Source of the DNA: Mesorhizobium sp. B2-4-15
GTDB taxonomy: Bacteria > Pseudomonadota > Alphaproteobacteria > Rhizobiales > Rhizobiaceae
Assembly: GCF_006658505.1 (NCBI RefSeq)
Contig: NZ_VFUZ01000020.1
Location: forward strand, 1 to 64,000
DNA: 64,000 nt
Reading direction: 5' to 3'
In this document: positions 17,107 through 26,476 of the stretch, piece by piece
Position numbering within the stretch: position 1 is the stretch's first letter
Layout: the number at the start of each line of letters is the position of its first letter
The notes under the pieces: model-generated
The model's database searches: none
What the model saw: only the letters and a program-made list of their open reading frames with translations
What the model was told of the DNA's origin: nothing
Program-made: the position numbers and the translations under genes

Positions 17107-18198
17107 GTGAAGCTCCAAGAAATGGTCGACAGGGAAAACCGTGAAGACTGGAGGCGCGAGCGTTCATTGCTGGCGCTCGGCCAGGCCATACGCGGTGAGG
17201 ACGGCAAGGACGCGTCCCTGGTCTCGATAGGGGACCGGGCGGATCCGGCATGGCGCGAAGACGCCGCCACGCGCCATCGCCTGGCCCGTTCACGGCGGGA
17301 GACGCGGACGGACCCGACACTGTCGGCCCTCGAAACAGAGCGGCTCCGGCGGGACGGACAGCCGAGAGCGACTGCACAGCACGACGACCTCGTGTCGATG
17401 CGCGAACTGGAGCGTGAGGCCGCCGCCAAGCGCACCGTCTATGAACAGTTCCTGCTGCGCGCCAAGGAACCCGGCGAACAGAAAGACATCAACACCGCCA
17501 ACATGAATGTGATCTCCAAGGCCTTCGCGCCGCTCGAGGCGAAAGGCCCGTCACGGGCCGTGATGGCGCTTGCGGGCCGGCTCCTGGGTTTTGCCTCCGG
17601 TGTCGGCCGTGCGCTGATGGCGAGGCTGCGCAATGCCATGTCCCGCAAGCCATCCGACGAGGCTGACGACGGCATTTCCAGCGCGTTAGCCGCTTTTGGT
17701 GAAAACGCTCGGGCGGCGGATGCCGCCATGCCCTCCGGCCACCCGAATCTGGATTCGGTCTTCATGCCTCGGCCAGTGGTGTCGGACTATCCGCGGCCGT
17801 CTTTCCCCCCGGGCTTCGATACGACTTATTCCAGGCCGATGGGGCCGCCGTCGCGGTCACCCCTGCTGCCGCTGCCGGTCTATCCGGCTCCGCCGCCCTA
17901 TCCCCATGCACAGCAGGCGGGGTATCCGCGGATGCGGCCGTGGCAGGCGCCATCGCCGGCAGGCTACCCCTACACTCAGGCCATGGCGGCGCCCTATGCC
18001 GGGCACATACCGTATCCACCGCAGCCCCCCGCATCGCCGCAACCATCGGCCTACCCGGTGCAGCCGCCGGTGGAACCCTCGCAAGTCGAGGAAGGTGCCG
18101 AACAGGCGCCGATCGACGAAATTCGCGCCAGCCTGCGGGAGTTCCGCGATGCGGTCCGCGAACTCGCCGAGAGCCGCGCCCGCCGCCGCTACTTCTGA
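17107..18198 (+). CDS. GumC/Wzz-derived fragment with Pro-rich tail
   Basis: Residues about 75-180 match the C-terminal part of GumC/ExoP-type polysaccharide chain-length proteins: a coiled segment, SMRELEREAAAKRTVYEQFL, ARE-like LRAKEPGEQ, then INTANMNVISKAFAPLEAKGPSR and a weak membrane-like helix (VMALAGRLLGFASGVGRA). The N-terminal Wzz domain, first membrane segment and tyrosine kinase are missing. After residue 210 the protein is Pro/Tyr-rich, ending in a short charged helix (IDEIRASLREFRDAV). It may be a domesticated fragment with a new role. Function is unknown. It starts in a normal frame with good codon use. Confidence 0.7.
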   Translation: MKLQEMVDRENREDWRRERSLLALGQAIRGEDGKDASLVSIGDRADPAWREDAATRHRLARSRRETRTDPTLSALETERLRRDGQPRATAQHDDLVSMRELEREAAAKRTVYEQFLLRAKEPGEQKDINTANMNVISKAFAPLEAKGPSRAVMALAGRLLGFASGVGRALMARLRNAMSRKPSDEADDGISSALAAFGENARAADAAMPSGHPNLDSVFMPRPVVSDYPRPSFPPGFDTTYSRPMGPPSRSPLLPLPVYPAPPPYPHAQQAGYPRMRPWQAPSPAGYPYTQAMAAPYAGHIPYPPQPPASPQPSAYPVQPPVEPSQVEEGAEQAPIDEIRASLREFRDAVRELAESRARRRYF

Positions 18199-18378
18199 GC
18201 CACAAGATAGGTTGCCGAGGCCGAACAAAACCATCCTGGTTTCGCGTAAACGGCATGGGAAGGCGCTTTGACGGGATTGCGTGCCGGAATTTTCGTGACA
18301 ATGCCGCGCTGCATGTTGCCGGCGCCGCATCGTGTTTTCTGAACGCGGCGTTGGGTGAAACGATGTTGAGGGTGGTTC

Positions 18379-19278
18379 ATGGTTGAAGTGATCGACGGAA
18401 AAAGCGTTGCCGAAGACGTGGTGCGGACGGTGAAGACCCTGACCGCCGAGCTGGTCGCCAAAGGCAACGCCAAACCCGGTCTGGCCGTGGTCATCGTCGG
18501 CGAGGATCCGGCGAGCCAGGTCTATGTCGCCTCCAAATCCCGCACCGCCAAGGAATGCGGTTTCCATTCGCTGCAACACACGCTGCCGGCCGAGACTTCC
18601 CAGGACGCACTGCTGCGGATCATCGCCGAACTCAACGCCGATCCGGCCATCAACGGCATTCTGGTGCAGCTTCCGCTGCCTGCCCATATCGACGCTGGCA
18701 AGATCATCCAGGCCATCGCGCCACAGAAGGATGTCGATGGCTTCCATTTCATCAATGTCGGCAAGCTCGGCACCGGCGAACTCGACACCGCCTTTGTTCC
18801 CTGCACGCCCGCCGGCTCGATGCTCCTGATCGAGCGCGTGCGCGGCAAGGATTTGTCCGGCCTCACCGCCGTCGTCGTCGGCCGTTCCAACATCGTCGGC
18901 AAGCCGATGGCCAATCTCCTGCTTGCCGCTAACTGCACCGTCACCATTGCCCACAGCCGCACCAAGGACCTCCCGGCGCTTGCCCGCACGGCCGACATAC
19001 TTGTCGCCGCCGTTGGTCGCCCGGAAATGATCAGGGGCGATTGGGTCAAGCCCGGCGCCACCGTCATCGATGTCGGCATCAACCGCATTCCCGCGCCGGA
19101 AAAGGGCGAGGGCAAGTCGCGCCTCGTCGGCGATGTCGCCTATGCCGAAGCGGCCAAGGCGGCAGGCGCCATCACGCCGGTGCCAGGTGGAGTCGGGCCG
19201 ATGACCATTGCCATGCTGATGGCCAATACGTTAGCTTCGGCCTACCTTTCGGCCGGGTTGAAACGGCCCTCCTTCTGA
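18379..19278 (+). CDS. folD: Bifunctional methylenetetrahydrofolate dehydrogenase/cyclohydrolase
   Basis: FolD interconverts 5,10-methylene-, methenyl- and 10-formyl-tetrahydrofolate using NADP. The 299-residue protein shows the catalytic Lys region YVASKSRTAKECG, GILVQLPLPAHID, the signature PCTPAGSMLLIE and VVVGRSNIVGKPMANLLL. The start has no strong alternative. The GlxA-type regulator begins only seven bases after its stop, so the two are probably co-transcribed. Confidence 0.97.
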   Translation: MVEVIDGKSVAEDVVRTVKTLTAELVAKGNAKPGLAVVIVGEDPASQVYVASKSRTAKECGFHSLQHTLPAETSQDALLRIIAELNADPAINGILVQLPLPAHIDAGKIIQAIAPQKDVDGFHFINVGKLGTGELDTAFVPCTPAGSMLLIERVRGKDLSGLTAVVVGRSNIVGKPMANLLLAANCTVTIAHSRTKDLPALARTADILVAAVGRPEMIRGDWVKPGATVIDVGINRIPAPEKGEGKSRLVGDVAYAEAAKAAGAITPVPGGVGPMTIAMLMANTLASAYLSAGLKRPSF

Positions 19279-19285
19279 GCCTGGG

Positions 19286-20305
19286 TTGACCCTGAAAGCC
19301 GCAGCTTTGCCTAACCCCACAATTTCCCCGGAACGGCCGGTCACGAATGATCCCGTTCAGGGTGGCCGGCATTTCGCCTTCCTGTTGGTCGACAAGTTTT
19401 CCATGTTCTCGCTGGCGGCCGCGATCGACACGTTCCGTTCGGCGAACCGGCTGCTTGGCCGCGATTTCTACGGCTGGACCACGGTGTCGGCCGACGGCGA
19501 TCCGGTGATGGCGTCCAACGGCCTGCCGCTCAAGATCGACTACAGCGTCGCCGACCTGCCGCCGGTCGACATCCTCTTCGTCTCGGTCGGCCTGACGACG
19601 GAATTCCCCGGCAAGAGCAAAGTCCTGGCGGCGTTGCGCAGCTGGGGGCGGCGCGGCAATGCGCTTGGCGCGCTGTCGGTTGGTTCCTACCTTTTGGCCG
19701 AGGCCGGGCAGCTCGACGGTTACCGCTGCACCATCCATTGGGAGAACCGCGCCGGCTTCATGGAGCGCTTCCCCGACATCAACTGCACCGGCAATGTCTT
19801 CGAGATCGACCGCAAGCGCTACACCTGCGCCGGCGGCACCACCTCGATCGACCTGATGCTGGAGATCGTGCGCGGCGATTTCGGCTCCAACCTCGCCAAT
19901 GGCGTCGCCAACCAGTTCCAGCACGAGCGCATCCGTTCGGCCGGCGACCGCCAGCGCGTCGGACCTGAACGCGATCTGACAGGCAAATCGGAAAAGCTGC
20001 GGCGCATCGTCGAACTGATGGCGGACCACCTCGACGAACCGCTGTCGGCGGTGCAACTCGCCAAGTCGGCCGGCCTTTCGGTGCGCCAGGTGGAGCGCCT
20101 GTTCCTGCGCCATCTCAATGTCACGCCCGGCCGCTACTATATGCGGCTGCGGCTGGAGCGGGCACGTGAATTGCTGCGCCAGACCAACATGCCGATCCTC
20201 GATGTGGCAATCGCGACAGGCTTCACCTCGCATTCCTATTTTGCCCAGAGCTACCGGCTGCAGTTTGGCAGGCCGCCCTCGGAAGAGCGCCGCACCACCT
20301 ATTGA
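19286..20305 (+). CDS. GlxA-family transcriptional regulator (DJ-1/PfpI plus AraC domains)
   Basis: The N-terminal half (residues about 25-195) is a class-I glutaminase/DJ-1-like domain (FAFLLVDKFSMFSLAAAID, LGALSVGSYLLAEAG). The C-terminal half is an AraC DNA-binding domain with two helix-turn-helix motifs, the second in NMPILDVAIATGFTSHSYFAQ and FGRPPSEER. The start is a TTG, seven bases after folD; no ATG lies near, so the exact N-terminus is uncertain. GlxA/GbdR relatives control glycine-betaine and one-carbon catabolism in other bacteria. The folD neighbour suggests a one-carbon link, which is inference. Confidence 0.85.
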   Translation: MTLKAAALPNPTISPERPVTNDPVQGGRHFAFLLVDKFSMFSLAAAIDTFRSANRLLGRDFYGWTTVSADGDPVMASNGLPLKIDYSVADLPPVDILFVSVGLTTEFPGKSKVLAALRSWGRRGNALGALSVGSYLLAEAGQLDGYRCTIHWENRAGFMERFPDINCTGNVFEIDRKRYTCAGGTTSIDLMLEIVRGDFGSNLANGVANQFQHERIRSAGDRQRVGPERDLTGKSEKLRRIVELMADHLDEPLSAVQLAKSAGLSVRQVERLFLRHLNVTPGRYYMRLRLERARELLRQTNMPILDVAIATGFTSHSYFAQSYRLQFGRPPSEERRTTY

Positions 20306-20399
20306 GCCACCGCTCGGTCGACAGGGCGCGTGCGGGCTTGTATCCCGGGACGCGCTCAAATAGCTTCGGCCGGCGGACGGGGCTACTCAGGAGATGGCG

Positions 20400-22058
20400 A
20401 TGGCGGGACTTGCACGGAGCGTCGCTGCGGCGATCCTCCTTTTGTCGATGACGACGTTCGGCTTTGCGGCGAACAAGGTCATCATCATTCTCGACGCTTC
20501 CGGGTCGATGTGGGCGCAGATCGACGGCAAGCCCAAGCTCGAAATCGCCCGTGAATCGCTGAGGACCGTGCTTCAATCGGTTCCCGCCGAAGACGAGATA
20601 GGCTTCATGGCCTATGGCCACCGCGAAAAGGGCAGCTGCGATGACATCCAGCTGATCGTGCCGCCTCAGGCGGGCTCGGCAAGCGCCATCACGGCCGCCG
20701 CCGACAGCCTGAAATTCCTTGGCAAGACGCCGCTGACGGCGGCCGTCAAGCAGGCGGCCGAAGCCCTGAGATACACCGAGGACAAGGCGACCGTCGTCCT
20801 TATCACCGATGGGCTGGAGACCTGCGGCGGCGATCCTTGTGCGCTTGGCAAGGAGTTGAAGGCGTCAGGTGTCGATTTCACCGCCGACGTCGTCGGCTTC
20901 GGCCTGACCGCTGACGAAGGCAAGCAGATTGCTTGCCTCGCCGACAACACGGGCGGCAAGTACATCCAAGCCTCCGACGAGAAGGCGCTGCAGGAAGCCT
21001 TGGTCCAAACCGTCGCGGCGCCGGCGCCCGAACCAGCACCCGCCCCCGCTCCGGCACCGGCGCGGGCAAAGCTCGAGTTCAATTTCATGCCGACCGTGGT
21101 GCTGGCCGAGGGCGGCGATCCCGTCACAGACGGCAATGCCTGGGAAGTCTACAAGGCCAAATCAGACGGCACGCGCGGCGACAACATCACCACCGAATAC
21201 GGCGACTACAAAGCCAACCTGGAACCGGGCGACTACGTCATCGTGGCGCGCGACGGCGAGGCCAAGGTGGAGCAGAAGATCAAGATCGAAGCAGGCCAGG
21301 CCTACAAGCCGGTTTTCACCTTGAATGCCGGCACGCTCATCCTGCATCCGCGTCCCAGCCAGGGAGCCGAGGTGGCCAACGGGGCGGCTGTCGTGATCGC
21401 CTATCCGGGCGTCGACAACCCCCCGACCTACTATGGAGAGACGAAAGCCGTATTGCCCGCCGGCGACCAGAAAGTGACTGTCACGATCGGACAGGGCGTG
21501 GTCACCGAAACGATTCCGCTTGCTGCGGGCAGGGTGGTCGACAAGGACATTATCGTTGGCGTCGGCCATGTCGTTGCCAACGCATATTATACAGTCGGCG
21601 GCGACAAGGCCGACGGTTCAGGCATCGGCTTCAAGGTGCTCAAGGCCAAGAAGAAGATCGATGGCACCCGCGAGGAGGTCACCTATGCCTATGGCCCCGA
21701 CAGCAAGTTCGACCTGTCGCCCGATGACTATGTGCTGGTCGCCACGGTTGACCTCGCCGTCGTCGAGCAGCCCTTCAGCATCAAGGCCGGCGACAATCAG
21801 GACGTGAAGGTGACGCTCGATGCGGGTGTGCTGGCCATGACCGCCCCCGGTGCCTATTCGGTCGAGGTGCTGTCGTCGAAAAAGGATATCGAGGGCAAGC
21901 GCAAGTCACTCGGCCTGAGTTATGGCGACACCTGGCAGCAGACCGTTCCGGCCGGCGACTATGTGGTTGTCCGTCACATGTCCGACGAAGGCCACGACAA
22001 GGAAATGCCGGTGACGGTGAAAGCCGGCGAACGCGCCGAGATCACGGTCCAGCCGTGA
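20400..22058 (+). CDS. Secreted von Willebrand factor type A domain protein
   Basis: A signal peptide (hydrophobic AAILLLSMTTFGFA) leads into a VWA domain with the MIDAS motif DASGS near residue 32 and a later metal-site Thr/Asp in TDGLETCGGDPC. An Ala/Pro linker follows at about residues 203-220, then repeated beta-rich units with similar phrases such as YKANLEPGDYVIVA, LSPDDYVLVA and VPAGDYVVVR. The second ATG (20400) has an AGGAG ribosome site at correct spacing; the ATG at 20394 overlaps it. The role is unknown, with adhesion or metal-dependent binding in the periplasm as a guess. Confidence 0.85.
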   Translation: MAGLARSVAAAILLLSMTTFGFAANKVIIILDASGSMWAQIDGKPKLEIARESLRTVLQSVPAEDEIGFMAYGHREKGSCDDIQLIVPPQAGSASAITAAADSLKFLGKTPLTAAVKQAAEALRYTEDKATVVLITDGLETCGGDPCALGKELKASGVDFTADVVGFGLTADEGKQIACLADNTGGKYIQASDEKALQEALVQTVAAPAPEPAPAPAPAPARAKLEFNFMPTVVLAEGGDPVTDGNAWEVYKAKSDGTRGDNITTEYGDYKANLEPGDYVIVARDGEAKVEQKIKIEAGQAYKPVFTLNAGTLILHPRPSQGAEVANGAAVVIAYPGVDNPPTYYGETKAVLPAGDQKVTVTIGQGVVTETIPLAAGRVVDKDIIVGVGHVVANAYYTVGGDKADGSGIGFKVLKAKKKIDGTREEVTYAYGPDSKFDLSPDDYVLVATVDLAVVEQPFSIKAGDNQDVKVTLDAGVLAMTAPGAYSVEVLSSKKDIEGKRKSLGLSYGDTWQQTVPAGDYVVVRHMSDEGHDKEMPVTVKAGERAEITVQP

Positions 22059-22078
22059 TGCCGTTTTCCGCTGGTCGT

Positions 22079-22105
22079 AAAAAGGACGGCTTCGAGCCGC
22101 CCTTT
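22079..22105. terminator. Bidirectional terminator between the VWA gene and edd
   Basis: AAAAGGACGGCT, a TCG loop, then AGCCGCCCTTTT form a stable hairpin with A and T runs on both sides. It sits between the convergent VWA gene and edd, so it can end both transcripts. Confidence 0.85.
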
Positions 22106-22116
22106 TGCGTATGAAC

Positions 22117-23940
22117 TCAGGCGGTCCCGAACGCGCTGGCGCCGTGATCGGCGCGGCCCACCAGCTGCCGCAAGCCGGCGAAAAGCTCGCGTCCGAAGCC
22201 GAACTCGTTGCCGATGAGGTCGGCTTCGGCGGCGCGGCGCAGCGCGAATTCCGTCCCCGGCACCAGCACCTCCAGCGTTCCGGCATCGGCGTCGAGGCGG
22301 ATGATGTCGCCGTCATGGATCCTGGCGATCGGCCCGTCCTCGACCGCCTCCGGCGTCACATGGATCGCCGCCGGCACCTTGCCGGAAGCGCCAGACATCC
22401 GTCCGTCGGTCACCAGCGCGACGCGCTGGCCGCGATCCTGCAAGATGCCGAGCACGGTGGTCAGCTTGTGCAGTTCCGGCATGCCGTTGGCCTTCGGCCC
22501 CTGGAAGCGGATGACGGCAATGAAATCGCCGGTCAGCGTGCCAGCCTTGAAGGCGTCGTTCAGGCCCTGCTGGCTGTCGAACACCTTGGCCGGCGCCTCG
22601 ATGATGCGCCGTTCCGGCTTGACCGCGGAGGTCTTGATCACGGCGTGGCCGAGATTGCCCGAAAGCACCTTCAGGCCGCCCGTCGGCTGGAACGCTTTCT
22701 TGAACGGCGCCAGCACCTTTTCATCGCCGCTGGCGCGCGGCGCGGCTTCACGCACCACGCTTCCCTCGGCACCGAGCTTTGCCTCGACCGCATAGGGCCG
22801 CAAGCCTTCGCCCCACACCGTCTGCACGTCCTCGTGCAGCACGCCCTCGTCGAGCAATTCGCGGATCAGGAAGCCGAGGCCACCGGCGGCATGGAAATGG
22901 TTCACGTCGGCAAGGCCGTTCGGATAGACGCGTGCCAAAAGCGGCACTGCTTCCGAGAGGTCTGAAATATCCTGCCAGGTCAGCGCGATGCCGGCTGCAG
23001 CCGCCATGGCGATCAAGTGGATCGTGTGATTGGTCGAGCCGCCGGTGGCGTGCAGGCCGACGACGCCGTTGACGACGGAACGTTCGTCGATCATGCGCCC
23101 GGCCGGCGTATACGCATTGCCGAGCGCGGTGATCGCCAGCGCCCGCTTCGTCGCCTCGCGGGTCAAGGCTTCGCGCAACGGCGTGCCGGGATTGACGAAG
23201 GAGGCGCCGGGCGTGTGCAGGCCCATGATCTCCATCAGCATCTGGTTGGAATTCGCCGTCCCGTAGAAAGTGCAGGTGCCCGGCCCATGATAGGATTTGG
23301 ACTCCGCCTCGAGCAGTTCGGGCCGTCCGACCTTGCCTTCGGTATAGAGCTGGCGGACCTTGGCTTTCTCGTCATTGGGCAGGCCGGTCGTCATCGGCCC
23401 CGCCGGAATGAAAACCGCCGGCAAATGGCCGAAGGTCAGTGCCGCGATCACCAGTCCGGGCACGATCTTGTCGCAGACGCCGAGATAGACGGCGGCATCG
23501 AACATGTTGTGCGACAGGCCGATCGCGGCGGCCATGGCAATCACGTCGCGCGAAAATAGCGACAACTCCATGCCGGGCTGGCCTTGTGTGACGCCATCGC
23601 ACATTGCAGGCACGCCGCCGGCCACCTGGGCGATGCCGCCGGCCTCGCGCGCGGCCTCCTTGATCAGGGCCGGGTAGGTCTCGAACGGCTGATGCGCCGA
23701 CAGCATGTCGTTGTAGGAGGTGATGATGCCGAGATTGGGCACCTTGTCGGCGCCGAGCGCCAGCTTTTCCGAAGGGCTGCAGACCGCAAAGCCATGGGCA
23801 AGGTTGCCGCAGGACAGCACCGACCGGTTGGCGGTCTGGTTCGCTGCGCCGGCGATACGGCCGAGATAGGCCTCGCGGCCCGCCTTCGAACGTTGGCGGA
23901 TGCGTTCCGTGATGGCTTCGATGTCGCGTCTTGCGGTCAT
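22117..23940 (-). CDS. edd: Phosphogluconate dehydratase
   Basis: Edd dehydrates 6-phosphogluconate to KDPG, the committed Entner-Doudoroff step, using an iron-sulfur cluster. The 607-residue protein has SYNDMLSAHQPFETYP, MCDGVTQGQPGMELSLFSRD, GLSHNMFDAAVYLGVCDKI and TDGRMSGASGKVPAAIHV, all family signatures. Starting at MTARRDIEAI gives the usual length; a longer frame to 24000 is unlikely. It follows pgl and zwf in the same direction. KDPG aldolase (eda) is not in the window. Confidence 0.97.
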   Translation of the reverse strand: MTARRDIEAITERIRQRSKAGREAYLGRIAGAANQTANRSVLSCGNLAHGFAVCSPSEKLALGADKVPNLGIITSYNDMLSAHQPFETYPALIKEAAREAGGIAQVAGGVPAMCDGVTQGQPGMELSLFSRDVIAMAAAIGLSHNMFDAAVYLGVCDKIVPGLVIAALTFGHLPAVFIPAGPMTTGLPNDEKAKVRQLYTEGKVGRPELLEAESKSYHGPGTCTFYGTANSNQMLMEIMGLHTPGASFVNPGTPLREALTREATKRALAITALGNAYTPAGRMIDERSVVNGVVGLHATGGSTNHTIHLIAMAAAAGIALTWQDISDLSEAVPLLARVYPNGLADVNHFHAAGGLGFLIRELLDEGVLHEDVQTVWGEGLRPYAVEAKLGAEGSVVREAAPRASGDEKVLAPFKKAFQPTGGLKVLSGNLGHAVIKTSAVKPERRIIEAPAKVFDSQQGLNDAFKAGTLTGDFIAVIRFQGPKANGMPELHKLTTVLGILQDRGQRVALVTDGRMSGASGKVPAAIHVTPEAVEDGPIARIHDGDIIRLDADAGTLEVLVPGTEFALRRAAEADLIGNEFGFGRELFAGLRQLVGRADHGASAFGTA

Positions 23941-24013
23941 GGCGGTCGGTCCTTTCAGACGAGGTCCCGGAAACATCCTCCCGCGGTTTGCCGGGACCAC
24001 AGTAAACGTGAAA

Positions 24014-24730
24014 TCAGGGCGCCCAGAAAACCTCTACGGGTCTGGGGGCGGCGTCGAGTACGGCTCGGACCGGCTTTCGCGGCCCGGGCGCGACAGCGCC
24101 GTCGAAAGCGGTGCGCTTATCCTCGCCTTCTATGTGCAGCGCGATGAAACCGGCGTCGATGATGCGCGCCAGCGAGAGCGTCAGTCGTGGCTCGCCGGCA
24201 CTTGCCGCGTGAACCGGCAGGATGATCCGGTCGGATGCCGGATCGAGCAACCTCGGCAGACCGTCGGCATCGGGAAAGAACGAGGCGGTGTGGCCGTCCG
24301 GCCCCATGCCGAGCACCACGACATCGAGCGGCCAGGGCAGGGAGCGCAATGCCGCATCGTCGGATGCCGCCGCAGCCTCGATGCCGGCGGCCTCATGATA
24401 GAGCGGCACGAAACGCGCCGCTTTGGCCGCGTTCTGCAACAGATTGGCGGCCACCAGCCCGGCATTGGAGCGGGGCGAGGAGGCCGGCACGAAGCGCTCG
24501 TCGACCAGCGTCACGATCACCTTGTCCCAGGCGATCGGCGCCGCCGAAAGTGCGGCGAAGAATTTCGCCGGCGTCGTGCCGCCGGAGACAGCCAGCAATG
24601 CCGTGCCGCGCTCGGCCATCGCCTTGGTCAGGTGGTCGGCAACGCGACCGGCCAGCGCCGCAGCCAGTGCCGGGCGGTCGGGAAAGGCGTTCCAGTTGTA
24701 GCTGGTGCTGTTCAATTGCTCTCGTGCCAT
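24014..24730 (-). CDS. pgl: 6-phosphogluconolactonase
   Basis: Pgl hydrolyses 6-phosphogluconolactone to 6-phosphogluconate. The 238-residue protein shows the sugar-phosphate loop LLAVSGGTTPAKFFAAL, VTLVDERFVP and the VVLGMGPDGHTASFFP signature with its catalytic His. It starts at MAREQLNS, overlapping the end of zwf by 19 bases, which argues for translational coupling. It is the middle gene of zwf-pgl-edd. Confidence 0.95.
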   Translation of the reverse strand: MAREQLNSTSYNWNAFPDRPALAAALAGRVADHLTKAMAERGTALLAVSGGTTPAKFFAALSAAPIAWDKVIVTLVDERFVPASSPRSNAGLVAANLLQNAAKAARFVPLYHEAAGIEAAAASDDAALRSLPWPLDVVVLGMGPDGHTASFFPDADGLPRLLDPASDRIILPVHAASAGEPRLTLSLARIIDAGFIALHIEGEDKRTAFDGAVAPGPRKPVRAVLDAAPRPVEVFWAP

Positions 24731-26181
24731 GTCCGCCCGTCGCGTTCGATCAGTGCTATCGAGGCCGATGGCCCCCAGGTGCCTGCCGTATAGCCCTGTG
24801 CTTCCTGCCTGGCGCTTTCCCAGGCGTTCTGGATCGGGTCGATCCATTTCCACGCCGCCTCGACCTCGTCGCGGCGCATGAACAGCGTCTGGTTGCCACG
24901 GATGACATCCATGATCAGCCGCTCATAGGCGTCGGGCGCGCGGCCGTCGAAGGATTGCGCAAAGCTCATGTCGAGCGAGATCTGGCGCAGCCGCATGCCG
25001 CCCGGACCCGGATCCTTGATCATGATGAACTGCTTGACGCCTTCGTCCGGCTGCAGCCGGATGACCAGCTGGTTGGCGAAGATGGGGCCGGCACTGTCGC
25101 CGAAGATCGAATAGGGGATCGGCTTGAACTCGATGACGATTTCCGAGACGCGGGTCGCCAGCCGCTTGCCGGTCCTGAGATAGAAGGGAACGCCGGCCCA
25201 GCGCCAGTTGCCGATTTCGGCCCTGATGGCGACGAAGGTCTCGGTGTTGCTGTCCTTGCCGAGTTCCTCGACATATCCTTTGACCGGACCGCCGGCGGAC
25301 GCGCCGGCGCGATACTGGCCGCGTACCGTGTGTTTCGGCGCTTCGTTGCCGTTGATGCGTTTGAGCGCCCTCAGGACCTTCAGCTTCTCGTCGCGCACGG
25401 CGTCCGCGTCCATCGAGGACGGCGTTTCCATGGCAACCAGGCACAGGAGCTGCAGCATGTGGTTCTGCACCATGTCGCGCAGCGCGCCGGCCTTGTCGTA
25501 GTAGGTGACGCGGTCCTCCAGTCCCACGGTCTCGGCGACGGTGATCTGCACATGATCGATCTGGGCGGAATTCCACAAAGGCTCGTACAGCGCATTGGCG
25601 AAGCGCAGCGCCATCAGGTTCTGCACCGTCTCCTTGCCGAGATAGTGATCGATGCGGAAGATCTGGCTTTCGTGGAAATCGTCGCCCACGGCGTCGTTGA
25701 GCGCGCGCGCCGAGGCAAGGTCGCGGCCGATCGGCTTCTCCAGCACGATGCGCGAGTTCGGCGTGATCAGCTTGTGCTCCTTGAGCTGGTGCGAGATATC
25801 GCCGAACAGCGCCGGCGCCACCGCCAGATAGAAGGCGCGGATGCAGTCGCTGTCGCCGATCGCCTTCTTCAGCTTGTCGAAGCCGGCGCCGGTGGTCGCG
25901 TCCGCCGCGACGTAGGTTAGCCTAGCCAGGAATGTTGCCAGTTCCTTCGGGTCGATGTCTGCTGGCTTCACATGGTCCGAGATCGCCTGCTTGGCAAAGG
26001 CCCGGAATTCCTCGTCGCTCATTTTCGAGCGCGACGTGCCGATGATGCGCGTCGGCTCGGAGAATTGATGGTCGCGCTGGCGATAGTAGAGCGACGGCAG
26101 GAGCTTGCGCTCCGACAGGTCGCCGGTACCGCCGAAGATGATGAAGTCGAAAGGGTCGACGGGGATGATCTGGCTGGTCAT
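24712..26181 (-). CDS. zwf: Glucose-6-phosphate 1-dehydrogenase
   Basis: Zwf oxidises glucose-6-phosphate to the lactone with NAD(P), feeding pgl and edd. The 489-residue protein has the nucleotide motif FGGTGDLSERKLLPSLY, the active-site RIDHYLGKETVQNL and EKPIGRDLASARAL. It is the first gene of the zwf-pgl-edd operon, the main glucose route in rhizobia that lack an effective glycolysis. The upstream region to the divergent SDR gene (26182-26476) is AT-rich near 26221-26247 and probably holds its promoter; no clear regulator site was recognised. Confidence 0.97.
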   Translation of the reverse strand: MTSQIIPVDPFDFIIFGGTGDLSERKLLPSLYYRQRDHQFSEPTRIIGTSRSKMSDEEFRAFAKQAISDHVKPADIDPKELATFLARLTYVAADATTGAGFDKLKKAIGDSDCIRAFYLAVAPALFGDISHQLKEHKLITPNSRIVLEKPIGRDLASARALNDAVGDDFHESQIFRIDHYLGKETVQNLMALRFANALYEPLWNSAQIDHVQITVAETVGLEDRVTYYDKAGALRDMVQNHMLQLLCLVAMETPSSMDADAVRDEKLKVLRALKRINGNEAPKHTVRGQYRAGASAGGPVKGYVEELGKDSNTETFVAIRAEIGNWRWAGVPFYLRTGKRLATRVSEIVIEFKPIPYSIFGDSAGPIFANQLVIRLQPDEGVKQFIMIKDPGPGGMRLRQISLDMSFAQSFDGRAPDAYERLIMDVIRGNQTLFMRRDEVEAAWKWIDPIQNAWESARQEAQGYTAGTWGPSASIALIERDGRTWHESN

Positions 26182-26476
26182 GGTCTGTCCGCTTTGACGC
26201 CGCTCGCGAGTATGCGGCTGATATATTCTAATCGATTTAAATTTTCCAGTGCCATGGTGTCACATCAAGGACCGATCGCTGGATAATGCGTGGGTCCACA
26301 TGTGCGCTTGACACTGGCGACAGCCGGAGGCTTGTCGGTGAACGAAGACTCCAGAAGCTTTCGCAGTTGCAGCATAGAACGTGAATGTGACGAAAGCTAA
26401 GGGGGAAATCTCGCGGTGTGGACCGCATCTGCCGTCAGCCTGTTGTGCAAGCTGTGGAATGATCTCGAGGATATCA

